From Colias croceus (Eukaryota > Arthropoda > Insecta > Lepidoptera > Pieridae), in contig NC_059539.1 of assembly GCF_905220415.1 (NCBI RefSeq), forward strand, positions 10,416,001 through 10,480,000: a DNA stretch of 64,000 nt. The letters are read 5' to 3'. This document shows, one piece after another, positions 54,209-64,000 of this stretch. Numbering within the stretch: position 1 is the first letter of the stretch; each line of letters begins with the position of its first letter. A program made the translations under genes and the position numbers. Below the pieces are notes generated by a model. The model ran no database searches, was not told the origin of the DNA, and saw only the letters and a list, made by a program, of their open reading frames with translations.

Positions 54209-54591
54209 ACTATCTGCTCCGCGCGGTTTCACCCCCGTGGCTCCACTCCTGTTGGTCGTAGCGTGATGATATATAGCCTATAACCTTCCTCGATAAATGG
54301 GCTATCTAACACCGAAATAATTTTTCAAATCGGACCAGCCCCCCTAGCCAAGTGGCTTTCTGTTAGCGTAGCGTTCAATAGAATAGACTACGAATGTATG
54401 AGATTGACGTAAGCTGTAGACAAACGTATGTCTACAGCTTACGTCAATCTCATACATTCGTAGTCTATTCTATTGAACGCTACGCTAACAGAAAACCACT
54501 TGGCTAGGGGGGCAGTAGTTCGTGAGATTAGCGCGTTCAAACAAACAAACTCTTCTTTATAATAATATTAGTTTATTAGTATTAGTATAGA
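54209..54591 (-). mobile_element. Helitron-like element of the 5004 family, split by a foldback
   Basis: On the minus strand it starts A|TCTATACTAATACTAATAAAC and includes GAACGCGCTAATCTCACGAA. After the inserted foldback it continues with GGTCCGATTTGAAAAATTAT and CCATTTATCGAGGAAGG. The 3' end (GCGCGGAGCAGATAG) is close to CTAG. Without the insert it would be about 206 bp. Confidence 0.6.
54339..54512. mobile_element. 174-bp foldback MITE, 84-bp arms with one mismatch, CAG target duplication
   Basis: Left arm starts CCCCCCTAGCCAAGTGGCTT; right arm, reverse complemented, starts CCCCCCTAGCCAAGTGGTTT. The arms are 84 nt each and differ at one base, leaving a loop AACGTA (54423-54428). CAG occurs at 54336-54338 and 54513-54515; intact relatives read ACCAGTAGTTC here, so removing the insert and one CAG restores the family sequence. 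This is direct proof of insertion. Confidence 0.85.
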
Positions 54592-56443
54592 TTTTTCGAG
54601 ACTATTAACGGAAAGAATAGCTTATAAACGTTTAGGTGACTACATACTGTAATTATTAAGAAAATATCATGAAACCATGTTTAAATGCAATTTACTTTAC
54701 TATCAATGTAGTAGAATTACTGTACTTCCATGCTGTGAGAACCAAATTCATTCTGTTAATAATTAGGATCAAACGTGATTCTTATTACTTTTTAAGCATA
54801 TTATTTTATAACAACTAAAGAACTTTACAAAACGATTAAACTTACGTTTTAATATTATTTCACATAACGGAGATCAGTATTTGCTGAGCACGCTGATTAT
54901 CGTGACGTTATAACGCTTACAGCCACGAAAAGGGAATGAGGTTAAAAGTTACATTAGGGTGTAAAATGGCGTAAAGATATGTGAAAATGCTTTGCTTTTA
55001 AAACGTTATAGCCATTAAGATTTGAAATTTGATTATATAAATTCTAATTGTTTATAATTGGATGTAAAAGTTTATTAATCTACCTTATTTGCTTTTATTA
55101 ATAATTATCTATTTAATTGTACCTATATTAATTAATAACGATTTGATTCAATGAATAAAACGCCAATTAAATTACCTTAAAAATTTTGTTATTGTGTTGC
55201 ATTTGTATTTCATAACATAATATTATTATTCATACCTCTTTACGTAAATAAATAACAATTGAAAAACTTTCCTCCGTAACACTACGTAATAAAATATGAA
55301 AGCTTTACATAGAGATTGATTGAAAATAAAAATCAATGTTAATATTATATTTCATAAGGATCGAGTTTCCCTCGGGTTTATATAAATTGTGCCTATTGTA
55401 TCGCTTTAGGGTTAGCTTGGGAAATTTTAAGAACGTATAACACGCAATGTTTTTTTAGTGGGTACGTACGTATTACTTTAATCACTTAAACCTTATTTAA
55501 AAAATTTCCTGTATACTTATTTTATAGCAACGACCATGATACTCACTGTATAATAGCTAAGAATTATTTCGTTTCTTAAAATATTATTTTATAAATCAAC
55601 GTCATAAATAGTAGAATCTTGGTGTCATTTAGATTTTATGGAGTCACTCTACAAAATTGTTGCTTTTTCTTTGTTCTATTCCGATATTTTATAAATGCTT
55701 TTACGCACAACAAAAACCATAAAGTCACCTATTGCTAAAATAAGGTAAATATTACCCGTAAATCCGTAATAATAGTAGAATTGAAAACCTAAACCTAAAT
55801 ATAGCAAACACATAGCATACATCACACATTCGTCAAGAAGCAAACATACCATGAACCTAAGCCATGAACAGTGAACATGTTCTAAATACGTTACATAATT
55901 TCACGTGTGAAGCTCCAGCCAACCACCACAGAGCTCGATTCAAATTTCCGCAATCTGCACAGAGTGAAGGAGAAATACTTGCATGTCAGTTTGAGATATT
56001 CAACGAGATAAAATTATAAAAAAAATACAAGAAATAAATGTATACTGCGAAGGATATCCAGATTTTTATATTGTATTCTATTCAATACAATGACATAATA
56101 TTATCGAGAGTACTGTTTACCTGCTATTTTTAGGAGCTTTTCCTTGATTTGAAAATTTTCCTAAACTGATCTACACCAGATACTATTCATAAAGCGATGT
56201 ATTGTTTACCTTTCGATTGGAAACTTTAGAAGTTATCATAATAATCAACAATACCTATACGTTTTCTAAATAATAATCCCAAAAAAACACCACATTACAA
56301 GAAATTTAATAATTTTCTCTAACCAAAGACGATGATAATTATAAGATTAAAATTTAATCACTAAACCTTACTTATTAGTACCATATTTCGTTAAAGTAAA
56401 GGATTTGATACTTTAATTAGAATAATCAGCCACAGACAAGTAT
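54592..56443. other. AT-rich spacer, nothing supported
   Basis: No long open frame or bounded element was found across about 1.85 kb. Confidence 0.35.
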
Positions 56444-56445
56444 TA

Positions 56446-58059
56446 GGGTAAACGCAGGTATTAACGACCCCCCTAAGGCAATTTTAAAATCAACCATATT
56501 TTTTAAGTATACTGGTTCTTCTAAAGATTTATAGTTTCATTTTATATGCTAGTGTTATGCATTAAAAATGTTTTTATTGAATCAAATACATTCAAATAAA
56601 GGTTTATCTTGTAAAAAATAATTTACAATGTGACTTAGTCGATTGTTGCAATTACCGACCCATAAAAATGGCTGTGATGTTATTAACGATTTTTATGCAG
56701 CTATTCCCGATCGTATGTGCGAGGAGGCTTTTTCCAGCAATGGAATGTATAGAAGCTAGTGATGATGATGATTACCGATCTTAATAAAATGAAATAAAAA
56801 TGCAAATATATTCGTATTTTTTTATTATATTTATTTTTAATAAAACAAATGAATACTTCTTAGTACCTAATGAACTAAATAATTATAAACTTTTAAATTA
56901 ATCAACATAATACTATTAATATAATATGTACATATATTAAATTAAAGGATATCAAACTCTAGGATATTTTCTTGTGCTATTTGATTGATGGCTTCGGCGA
57001 GTTGTGTTTTACTGGATACTTTTCGCCACTTTTGTGGCTCTATATTTCTGGAAAAAATATAATAATATGTTGTATGTTAATTTAACCATGAAGAAGCATT
57101 TTTAATAGGCACCTATTATGTCATAAAAGTAGATGAGAAACTAAACAATCTATATTCGGTCGGTAATAGCTTCCTATAGTTGCTATTGCCAACCCACATG
57201 GGTCGGTAATAAAGTATGTAAGTATAAAACTAAATTGTATTACCGACCCATAAAAAAATGGTTATTTTAATTCATTTGACCATCAGACTATAAAATAATA
57301 TATAATTGATTAATGTCATACAAAATATGAACAAATGCATATTGTTTAAACAAAAAAAAACAATGATTTACTACTGTAACCATTCGATACCGATCCTCGA
57401 AAAATATCATAACTTTGTATAAATTGACAACGCTAAAAAATAAACACTAGACAAAAAAGTTTAGGTCGCTAATAGATTTTTATGAAGACTCATAGCTTAG
57501 ATTTAAACTGGTCCATAAAACCACTTGTGTTAGTGTGATACAATAACGTAAAAGAAAAAAAAACAAAAAGTTACGTTGTTGCCATTGCCGACTTATGGGT
57601 CGTTGATACCTGCCACGACTTAAACTGGTGAAGCTAACACCGTCCCATTTTAATTTAACGTTTTATCGTTTCAAATTACTTTTTATTAATAAAATGTTGT
57701 AAGAAATGAAAAGTTGACACTTAAATACATTGACATTTAGTAATATAAATTAAAGTATAGATGTCATTTGTTTGTAAATGTCTTAAAAAGATAAATCACA
57801 GTACTTACCCGAAGGAACAACGGAACAGTACGAAACGTCCTGCGTCCACGCTACCCCGCAGCAACTTACGTATTTTAACTCTTTTTGGCACAGTTACTCA
57901 CACTAACGTAAAAGTATACGATGCTCAAGTAATACATTCGTGTATAACTTTGCCAACCTGTAGCTAGAATAGTTCTGGAAACGTTTAAATTTCGAATTAC
58001 TTTTATAGGTCGGTAATACCTTCAGATTTTCGATGGGTCGTTGATAGCTGCGTTTACCC
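56446..58059. mobile_element. 1.6-kb DNA transposon with GGTCGGTAAT motif array
   Basis: Terminal inverted repeats start GGGTAAACGCAGGTATTAAC on the left; the right end, reverse complemented, starts GGGTAAACGCAGCTATCAAC, and both continue GACCC. TA stands on each side (56444-56445, 58060-58061). At least ten copies or variants of GGTCGGTAAT/ATTACCGACC occur inside in both orientations, e.g. 56651, 57158, 57201, 57239, 57463, 57584, 58008 and 58035, several extended to ATTACCGACCCATAAAAA. These look like protein binding sites. The superfamily is not determined. A possible two-exon gene lies inside on the minus strand. Confidence 0.75.
56942..57891 (-). pseudogene. Possible two-exon minigene inside the 1.6-kb transposon
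   Basis: Minus strand. Exon 1 (57891-57809) reads xPKRVKIRKLLRGSV and on to LFRCSF, closing CGG|GTAAGTACTG, a near-perfect donor. Exon 2 (57047-56942) follows an acceptor TTTTTTCCAG and reads NIEPQKWRKVSSKTQLAEAI, then NQIAQENILEFDIL and a TAA stop. The phases match exactly (two bases left in exon 1, one base opening exon 2), giving a predicted product of about 62 residues across a 761-nt intron. At the first codon the sequence is GTG where an ATG would be expected, with a stop in frame upstream; hence pseudogene, or an additional upstream exon. The basic start (PKRVKIRK) suits a nuclear DNA-binding peptide, but no family is recognised. Confidence 0.35.
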
Positions 58060-58117
58060 TATAAGATGGTGAGCAAAATTAATGCCAAGTCGTTGAACAG
58101 AGAATTAAGGAAGTAAA

Positions 58118-58448
58118 GCGGGGTTTACACGGGCCGATTTTCGTTTTCGTGCGGCTAGTCACTTCACAAATCGCCTCATCAAGCCGCATCGCTAGCCTAT
58201 TTACACAGGTGACTAAAATCGCACGCGTCTCGATCATTTCCTACGAAAATGTTGATTATTTTTATTCATGGTTGACAAACATACGTCTACATGCAGCGAG
58301 CGATCGCCGATCGCTGATCAATATACACTGTCGGTTCGTGTGGCCAAACTCGGATGCTATCTAAGTTTAGGGCTTGCGGCTGTAGTCACTTGCGACCTAG
58401 TCGAACTGTCATTTAGACAACGGCTTCAGTCACCCGTGTAAACCCCGC
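58118..58448. mobile_element. 331-bp TIR element with perfect 16-bp ends
   Basis: Left end GCGGGGTTTACACGGG and right end CCCGTGTAAACCCCGC are exact inverted repeats. The interior is GC-richer than the flanks (e.g. AGCGAGCGATCGCCGATCGC) and its 71-residue frame is unremarkable. It lies 58 bp from the 1.6-kb transposon. No unambiguous target duplication was seen. Confidence 0.75.
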
Positions 58449-58845
58449 ATAACAAAGATTTGAATTATCGAAATCGTCAAAAGATAATTAAATATTGGAT
58501 GAGGTTTTGTTGGTAATAAATTATGAGGAAGGGTAAATGAGAACGGTAAATGTTGTGCATTACTTATAAAGTAATACGGATAATCGGATCAAGGCTTGAT
58601 TCCTGGGAAATCTAATTTGTCTAATTTGTTTATGAATATTTCGTATATTTATTTGATTTCGGTTATGATAAACTTTTATTCGACAATAAGATGTGTATTT
58701 TAAATATTTGAAAAGTCGTAAACTTCTTGCCATTCTCAAAAACTTATATAATGAATGCATGTAGGAACTACTCTGTTCTGTTACTTACAATTTACAAAAT
58801 AAAGAGCTGGAGCGAAAGATAAATTACATTAATTTGTATTTTATA
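58449..58845. other. Spacer, nothing supported
   Basis: AT-rich; the minus frame 58560-58760 has no recognised domain. Confidence 0.35.
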
Positions 58846-58930
58846 CTAGCTGTCCCGGCGAACTTTGTACCGCCCTGTCAATGAATGTTATGTTACCTTT
58901 TAGCTGAACTAATTTAGGCTTTGATGAACG
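58846..58930 (-). mobile_element. CTAG-end repeat fragment
   Basis: The plus strand reads A|CTAGCTGTCCCGGCGAACTT then TGTACCGCCCTGTCAATGAA. This is a common lepidopteran repeat edge as I recall, with the same CTAG|T convention as the other Helitron-like families. The other end was not identified. Confidence 0.4.
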
Positions 58931-59499
58931 TAATATTTTCTATTACTTAATTTTTTAAGGTGAAGGATTCAACGGTGTTTAAAATCCATTAAATAAATAG
59001 TTATATAGAACACACGTGTACCACATTTATCCCTTTACGAATGTAAGGGGATTGAATTTACATAGTCCCTATTAATAACCCTTTTGGTTAATCAAAGCCA
59101 ATATTGGATTTAGTTCCTGTTAATGACTTATAATTATCATTATCATGTGTCAAGTTTTGATCTTTAGTAATTTCTTATATCATAAACCCAATTTAAAAAT
59201 TTATATCAATAGATGTTTATTTTATATGAATAGCTGATATTACTTTCTGATTTCTTATTAAGAAAAAAGGTAAGGGTCTTTAAGATCTTTACACTTAAAC
59301 AATTTGTAAATATATTTGTACACTTATACAAAGAAAAGCCAAAAACAAATAGAAAATCATATTGTGTGGATTTGGAAAGCTCAGATCTAGGCTCGAATGT
59401 TACGGTATATTGCATGGAAACTCGATTCGAAGTCAATTTTTGTTATTTTTTCATGAATAGTGAGTATTGAATTGAGAACAAATAAATTTATATTTTTAA
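58931..59499. other. Spacer, nothing supported
   Basis: AT-rich sequence, part of which may be the worn body of the preceding repeat. Confidence 0.3.
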
Positions 59500-59596
59500 G
59501 GTATGGCATAGCTTCTATCGCGGACCTTGGCCAGGCCCGGAAGGCATGCTGTGCAATAGCTTTACCGCGGCAGTCCCCGAGTGCCACACGTATTTT
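59500..59596 (+). repeat. 'TGCAATAGCTTTACCGCGG' repeat, short copy
   Basis: GGCATAGCTTCTATCGCG at the start and GTGCAATAGCTTTACCGCGG, CAGTCCCCGAGTGCCACA at the end match the longer copy at 60258-60433, but the middle is about 80 bp shorter. It is followed by a run of T. The two overlapping ORFs (59387-59587 minus, 59460-59666 plus) are artefacts of its GC content. Confidence 0.65.
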
Positions 59597-59642
59597 TTTT
59601 TTGTTGAAGTTCGTAGTTTGTGTATACTTGGAAATACGCCGC

Positions 59643-59871
59643 CTAATGACCGCCTCCTTGTTATAGTGGTTGACACATGTGCGTAGAACTGAGGGGTTCT
59701 GTTATCTATTTCCGGTGGAAACGAAGAAAAAAAAATGACAAGGTCTGGTGGGACGCGGAAGGCTGATCACCTACTTGTCCCTAAAGAAGATAGATCAGTG
59801 AAACTAATGTATGAATAATGCATCTGCCCCTTACCACACTAGAGGACACGGGACTTCACTTAATTGGAAAT
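59643..59871 (+). mobile_element. Probable tRNA-derived SINE
   Basis: CGCCTCCTTGTTATAGTGGT resembles an A-box region, with GAGGGGTTCTGTTATC in the place of a degraded B box. The body has CACCTACTTGTCCCTAAAGA, CATCTGCCCCTTACCACACT and AGAGGACACGGGACTTCACT, a combination I associate with a lepidopteran SINE. The ends are approximate. Confidence 0.45.
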
Positions 59872-60257
59872 ACACAACAACTTAACCGGTTATGAATAAG
59901 CCTATCAGATCAAATTAAAAAAATGTTTACCGTTATTTATTATGTAGATAAATTGAAGAAATTACTTTCAAAATGACTAATATAGCGATTTGACTTTAAT
60001 GAACGCTAACAACAATGAGCACGCAAGCCTAATCGCTTTGTTAACAATAATTAATTGACGTGGGCCTTAAAAACGTTTTAGACTGATTGAACTAATCAAT
60101 ATTATGACATTGTGCGACCCTAAACCTTCATCAAGAAAGAAATGTTAGTTTCTATTAATTTTTAAAGAATCATAAATCACGAAGACTACTTGGTGTAATA
60201 AGATAATAGATTTCTGAATAAGTTACATATTATAATTTAATTTAGAAGTACTTTTTA
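59872..60257. other. Spacer, nothing supported
   Basis: AT-rich; no feature. Confidence 0.35.
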
Positions 60258-60433
60258 AGCTATTGCATAGCTTCTATCGCGTGCCTTGAGCGCGGGGACC
60301 GAATCCAGAAATTCCGTAACGAAAAAACCTCACGCTCCCCACTCCTACAGGCGGACGTGTGACGGAGGTGTGGCTTGAAGGCATGCTATGCAATAGCTTT
60401 ACCGCGGCAGTCCCCGAGTGCCACATTTTTTTT
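60258..60433 (+). repeat. 'TGCAATAGCTTTACCGCGG' repeat, long copy, with 14-bp inverted repeat
   Basis: AGCTATTGCATAGC (60258-60271) and GCTATGCAATAGCT (60385-60398) are a perfect inverted repeat around a GC-rich core (TTGAGCGCGGGGACCGAATC, CACTCCTACAGGCGGACGTG). The sequence continues TTACCGCGGCAGTCCCCGAG to a T run. The last part is shared with 59500-59596. I recall this family from Lepidoptera but cannot name it. A poly-T end next to a structured core could also mean a pol III transcript and its terminator. Confidence 0.65.
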
Positions 60434-60695
60434 TTTTCAATTCAGAATGGATTCTGTGTGATGTAGTACGAGATACCTTATTTCACAGTTGAGAGGTCTA
60501 ACTATAAGTCGAGGTTGGATATCTGTAACTCAATCCTGCAAAACTTATTCAACCGAAAATCGCTAAATTATTATTCTGCAACTTCATGAACAAGAAGCAC
60601 TTTATACTAAGTTTATTTTCGATATAATGTATTCAACACTATAATATGAGAGTTGAAAAACACTAGTAGATACACAATTGCTACTGCTTTCTTAA

Positions 60696-61431
60696 CACTA
60701 GAGCGCACGCGCGGGGGACATAGGTCACCCAGTGTATTATATTGCTAAATATTTTTTAAAGAATCGTGCTTGAATATTGTTGTCTCAGGTATTCCCCGAC
60801 TACCAATCACCGGATATTTTAGCAGCGTGTCAGCTTCCTTGGTGCAACGAAGTGTACTCTGCGAAAATATAAAAGTACATGGGTGACGCATGTCTCCCGC
60901 GCGAGCGTTCTAGGAAGTTTTTGAAATCATACAATTACGAGTGAAAATCAAGTATACCTCTTTTATTTTTTACTGCTCTTATGATAAATTTATACTTGTA
61001 AGAAATTATTAATATATATTCGTAACTTAAATCGAAATAAAATACTCACATTCGAGTGCTAGGACATACTTATTTTTTTTTTGAAAATAAAATTTTATTG
61101 GATAAAAACAAATTATTCCTAAACTGTATAACTAGATGATTATTTTTATCAAATTTTTAGTTTCCAAAGTAAAAACACTGATTGATCACAATAAGTAAAA
61201 AAATTAGTTACTTTTCACAGAGGTTTATGTTTAGCTCATAATTTAAGTAAAATGAGAAAATATTGATATTTTTTTTGTTTCATCACTTAAAAATAAAGTT
61301 GATTCATAAAAAAGTACTTCGTTTACTCTTTAAACTACGATTTTTATGAAAAAAAAACGTGCGTCGTCATGGGTGACATATGTAAACCACGCGTGCACCC
61401 AAGGAAAATTTTAGGCGCGAGCGCTCTAGTG
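60696..61431. mobile_element. piggyBac-like 736-bp element flanked by TTAA
   Basis: TTAA at 60692-60695 and 61432-61435; terminal inverted repeats CACTAGAGCGC at both ends. Subterminal words recur: GGGGGACATAGGTCACCC at 60714, CATGGGTGACGCATGTCTCC at 60879 and CATGGGTGACATATGTAAAC at 61368, and GCGAGCGTTCTAG (60902) echoes the right terminus GCGAGCGCTCTAG. No transposase. A different family from 3279-4244. Confidence 0.7.
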
Positions 61432-61435
61432 TTAA

Positions 61436-64000
61436 AAATGGTCGAAATTTTATCTTATTAATAATTGTCTCAAAAATAAGATTTAAATGAAATAGTACTA
61501 GAGATTTGGTCTCTTTTTCTTACGTAGGGAAATCATAATTAAATCGGCTTTACACCATTAAAAAAATCGATTAAACGTCTACATGTGAGCAATACTTACT
61601 TATTTCTAAATAATATTACATTTATTTTATTACGTACATACTACATAATTTGTAATAATATGTTTAATCTTTTGATCTTGAAATATTTTAAAAGAGTAAT
61701 AAACCAAACTCTATTATATTTTAGTAGCACACATTACTTTTTAAGTTGTATGCCATTAATATACATAAGATATTAAAGTTGACAAAATATAGACACTTGA
61801 AGCACCCCCAAGCAGTATCAACATTATTTACACTTTATTACATAACCATTTCACATGATATTGTATTCATGTTATTATAGGCTTCAGTAAAGTCTTCGTT
61901 GGCATTGTTCCATAAACTGTAGATACTTGTTTTACGTATGTGCCAAATCAGTGTCGATTGAATGCTTATTGTTCAGTATAGTTTGGTGCTTACACGAAAT
62001 GTCATGGAATATCAAACTATTGTTTCGTGTTAACTTCTAAGTGTTAATAGAGTCTAGAATGTTCTGTTTAATAATTTTAGTATGTTAGACATTACAACGA
62101 TTTAAGAATATGTTTTAATTAAGAGTTATAGGTATATGCTTCTTGGTTCAATATTATATTACGTTCTCGCTTATAAAATGGGGCATAAATTTTGCAAAAT
62201 CGTTACATGAATGGTCCATATTTCCAGCCGTTATTTGCCTTTGATATTTCCAAAATACGATGCCTTTGTATCCCGGTTCATTCGAGGCTTCAATGATAGT
62301 ATCGCGTGTAAAGGCCGTATAAATGTGCAATTGCAATTTGTAACATGCATTTATATTCTTCGTTTTATTTACAAATCCCTTGATACTGCAAAATCATTTA
62401 AATGTGAGAGTTTTTAGCAATTGTACTGTAGGCATATTTTAAAATACCTACAAATGCTTTTTAAAAACAAGGTGCAAATTAAGTGCGCTTAAAAGTAAAC
62501 ATACCTACACTCTTCCACAAAAAAATTAACTGTTAACCACAGATCTCTGTTAACTTACGACACAGACTTACGACGTCATTTTACATTTAACATCTTTGAC
62601 ATTTGACACAATTAATATGATATAAAAACTCGTTTAAAACAAAATTAAATGGCTTATTGATATTATCTAAGATTTTATCATATAAATTTATAATGAAAAT
62701 TATAAAAAATAGTGCGGAATAGCGTAACTATTGTACCTATAAAGCGATATTTAATAGCCAAAATAGGAGTCAACTTTTCAGAAGTTAGATGTCACGCACA
62801 CGCCTGTACGGCGGTCGATTACTCCAGATTTTAAAGCTTAAAATTTTCCCAACGGAAAATTTATGTTCGTAATAAAAACATGTCAACTGCCGGTGAAATA
62901 ATTTCGTTATAAAACGTTTTGGGAAGTGGACGCGGGAATCAAATCAGTTCGTCAGTGGACTGGGTTGATTCGTGGAATTATGTTTGCTTATTCTGACCTT
63001 GCTAGGGTTACTGTAATGTTTCAGTAAATTGTGTCTATTTTTTATGTTTTACAATTATTATATTTATATACAATTAAAACTTACTTTCTATGATAGAAGA
63101 TACTTAGGATTTGATTACGATTATAATTTATAATGATTAATTGTTTCACTTAAAATTTAAATACTCCGTAATAGTTACATAACATAGGAAATTTTATGGT
63201 CGTGTACACGTAATAAATTGATATTTTACATGTAATTGAACTTTACCTTATAATGTCACAAAACAAATATATCATTCACATTCAATATTATCAAAGTACA
63301 ATCAAAATTAAAAGCCTTAGATATAAACGATAATAAAACGAAGACCATTCCATGATTTCTTAGAGACATATCCAATCCTCAGACTTTTTCCTTCAGAACG
63401 TATATTCCATTACTATCGAACCGCTCCGGGAAACAGGTCACCCACGATAATAGAATGAACCACACTCTACCGATGTACTAAAAATCTATTATTTTATGTA
63501 TCTTATTTTATTAGTATCTTCTGTATTATTAATGTAAGATTAGTTAAGACTGGCTATGTCAATTTATTTTGTTTTGTATTATTATGATACTAGAAAAAAC
63601 GGTAAATGCTGCTATACTACTTATGTTTTGGGGATATAATTTAATAAACATTTTATATCCTTTTCTCAAAGCTACAGAATACCTTTACATGTAAATTGCA
63701 TTACAATCAGTCGAGTCGTTACCACAGAGTATGGCAATAACAAAAGAACTAATGTATAATCTATTATATAAGTTATTTAAAAAATCCCTATATCCTCCGT
63801 ATGGTATCACGATACCTTCAAGATTACTGTAAAAGCTCCTTTGAATTAGATAGAAGGGAAGCAAATAATTTCACACGTTAATATTCCTTTTACATAAGAC
63901 GTTGTGTTATGCATAGAAATGAATGTCGTTTTCAGAATAAATTATCGAGGTCTGCCGCTAAAAGGGAAAACTAGTAATTTTATACAGACAAGAAATATTC
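61436..64000. other. AT-rich terminal stretch without supported genes
   Basis: Short frames at 61585-61776, 62154-62336 (minus) and 62211-62417 (plus) have no recognised domain; the last two are on opposite strands of the same DNA. A possible promoter is listed separately. Confidence 0.35.
62909..62955 (+). promoter_or_regulatory. Possible TATA plus initiator promoter
   Basis: GTTATAAAACG at 62909-62919 is followed about 32 bp later by ATCAGTT (62943-62949) and then CGTCAGTGG, both close to the arthropod initiator TCAGT. The surrounding 150 bp are GC-richer than the flanks. An ATG follows at about 62981 but its frame stops after 15 codons. In such AT-rich DNA a chance match is quite possible. 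Confidence 0.2.

Noticed and set aside
62154..62417. Overlapping ORFs on both strands, perhaps an exon
   Set aside because: No splice sites in phase, no recognised domain, and neither strand is preferred.

Overview
The window looks like a stretch of an AT-rich lepidopteran (moth or butterfly) nuclear genome. I base this on the general A+T richness and on the repeats, which are of kinds common in Lepidoptera: short TC...CTAG elements with GC-rich 3' ends, tRNA-derived SINEs, 3' ends of LINEs, an AACCGACTTCAAA-ended MITE, a TTTGGCTACGGAACCCT element, and TTAA- and TA-flanked MITEs. No bacterial, organellar or viral gene organisation is visible, and no complete protein-coding gene lies in the window. 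Family names come from sequence features and memory, not from a database search.

The best host coding evidence is on the minus strand. An exon at 40169-40454 starts in an excellent insect start context (ATCAAAATGG), codes for 95 residues and runs into GTGAGT. A second GC-rich coding segment at 24929-25142 runs into GTATGT. Both leave the reading frame one base into a codon (ATA G|GT) and both end in a similar peptide (KC...T..DG..Y.I). I propose they are alternative first coding exons of one minus-strand gene whose common exons lie beyond the left end. If so, most of the window is intron or upstream DNA of that gene.

Region by region. 1-5 kb: a 285-bp MITE and a TTAA-flanked piggyBac-like element carrying a nested LINE 3' end. 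5-19 kb: about a dozen Helitron-like elements, several with exact A/TC...CTAG/T boundaries, a 5'-truncated LINE with a 10-bp target duplication, and TIR elements. 19.7-24.5 kb: a near-perfect tandem duplication of 2372 bp. 27.5-32.2 kb: a complex rearrangement with 1.35-kb inverted arms and a 0.31-kb direct repeat. 32-43 kb: LINE and SINE remnants, the 40-kb exon and a 55-bp tandem repeat. 43-47 kb: largely unique sequence. 47.7-49.3 kb: a hAT-like element with an 8-bp target duplication, filled with TCTTGG repeats, and a TA-flanked element. 51-54.6 kb: nested insertions, including a 174-bp foldback with 84-bp arms. 56.4-58.5 kb: a 1.6-kb TIR element full of GGTCGGTAAT motifs that seems to carry a two-exon minigene, and a 331-bp TIR element. 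59.5-61.4 kb: a SINE, two copies of an unnamed repeat and a second TTAA-flanked element.

Apart from the proposed alternative exons, nothing here works together as a pathway. The main content is the history of transposition and rearrangement.
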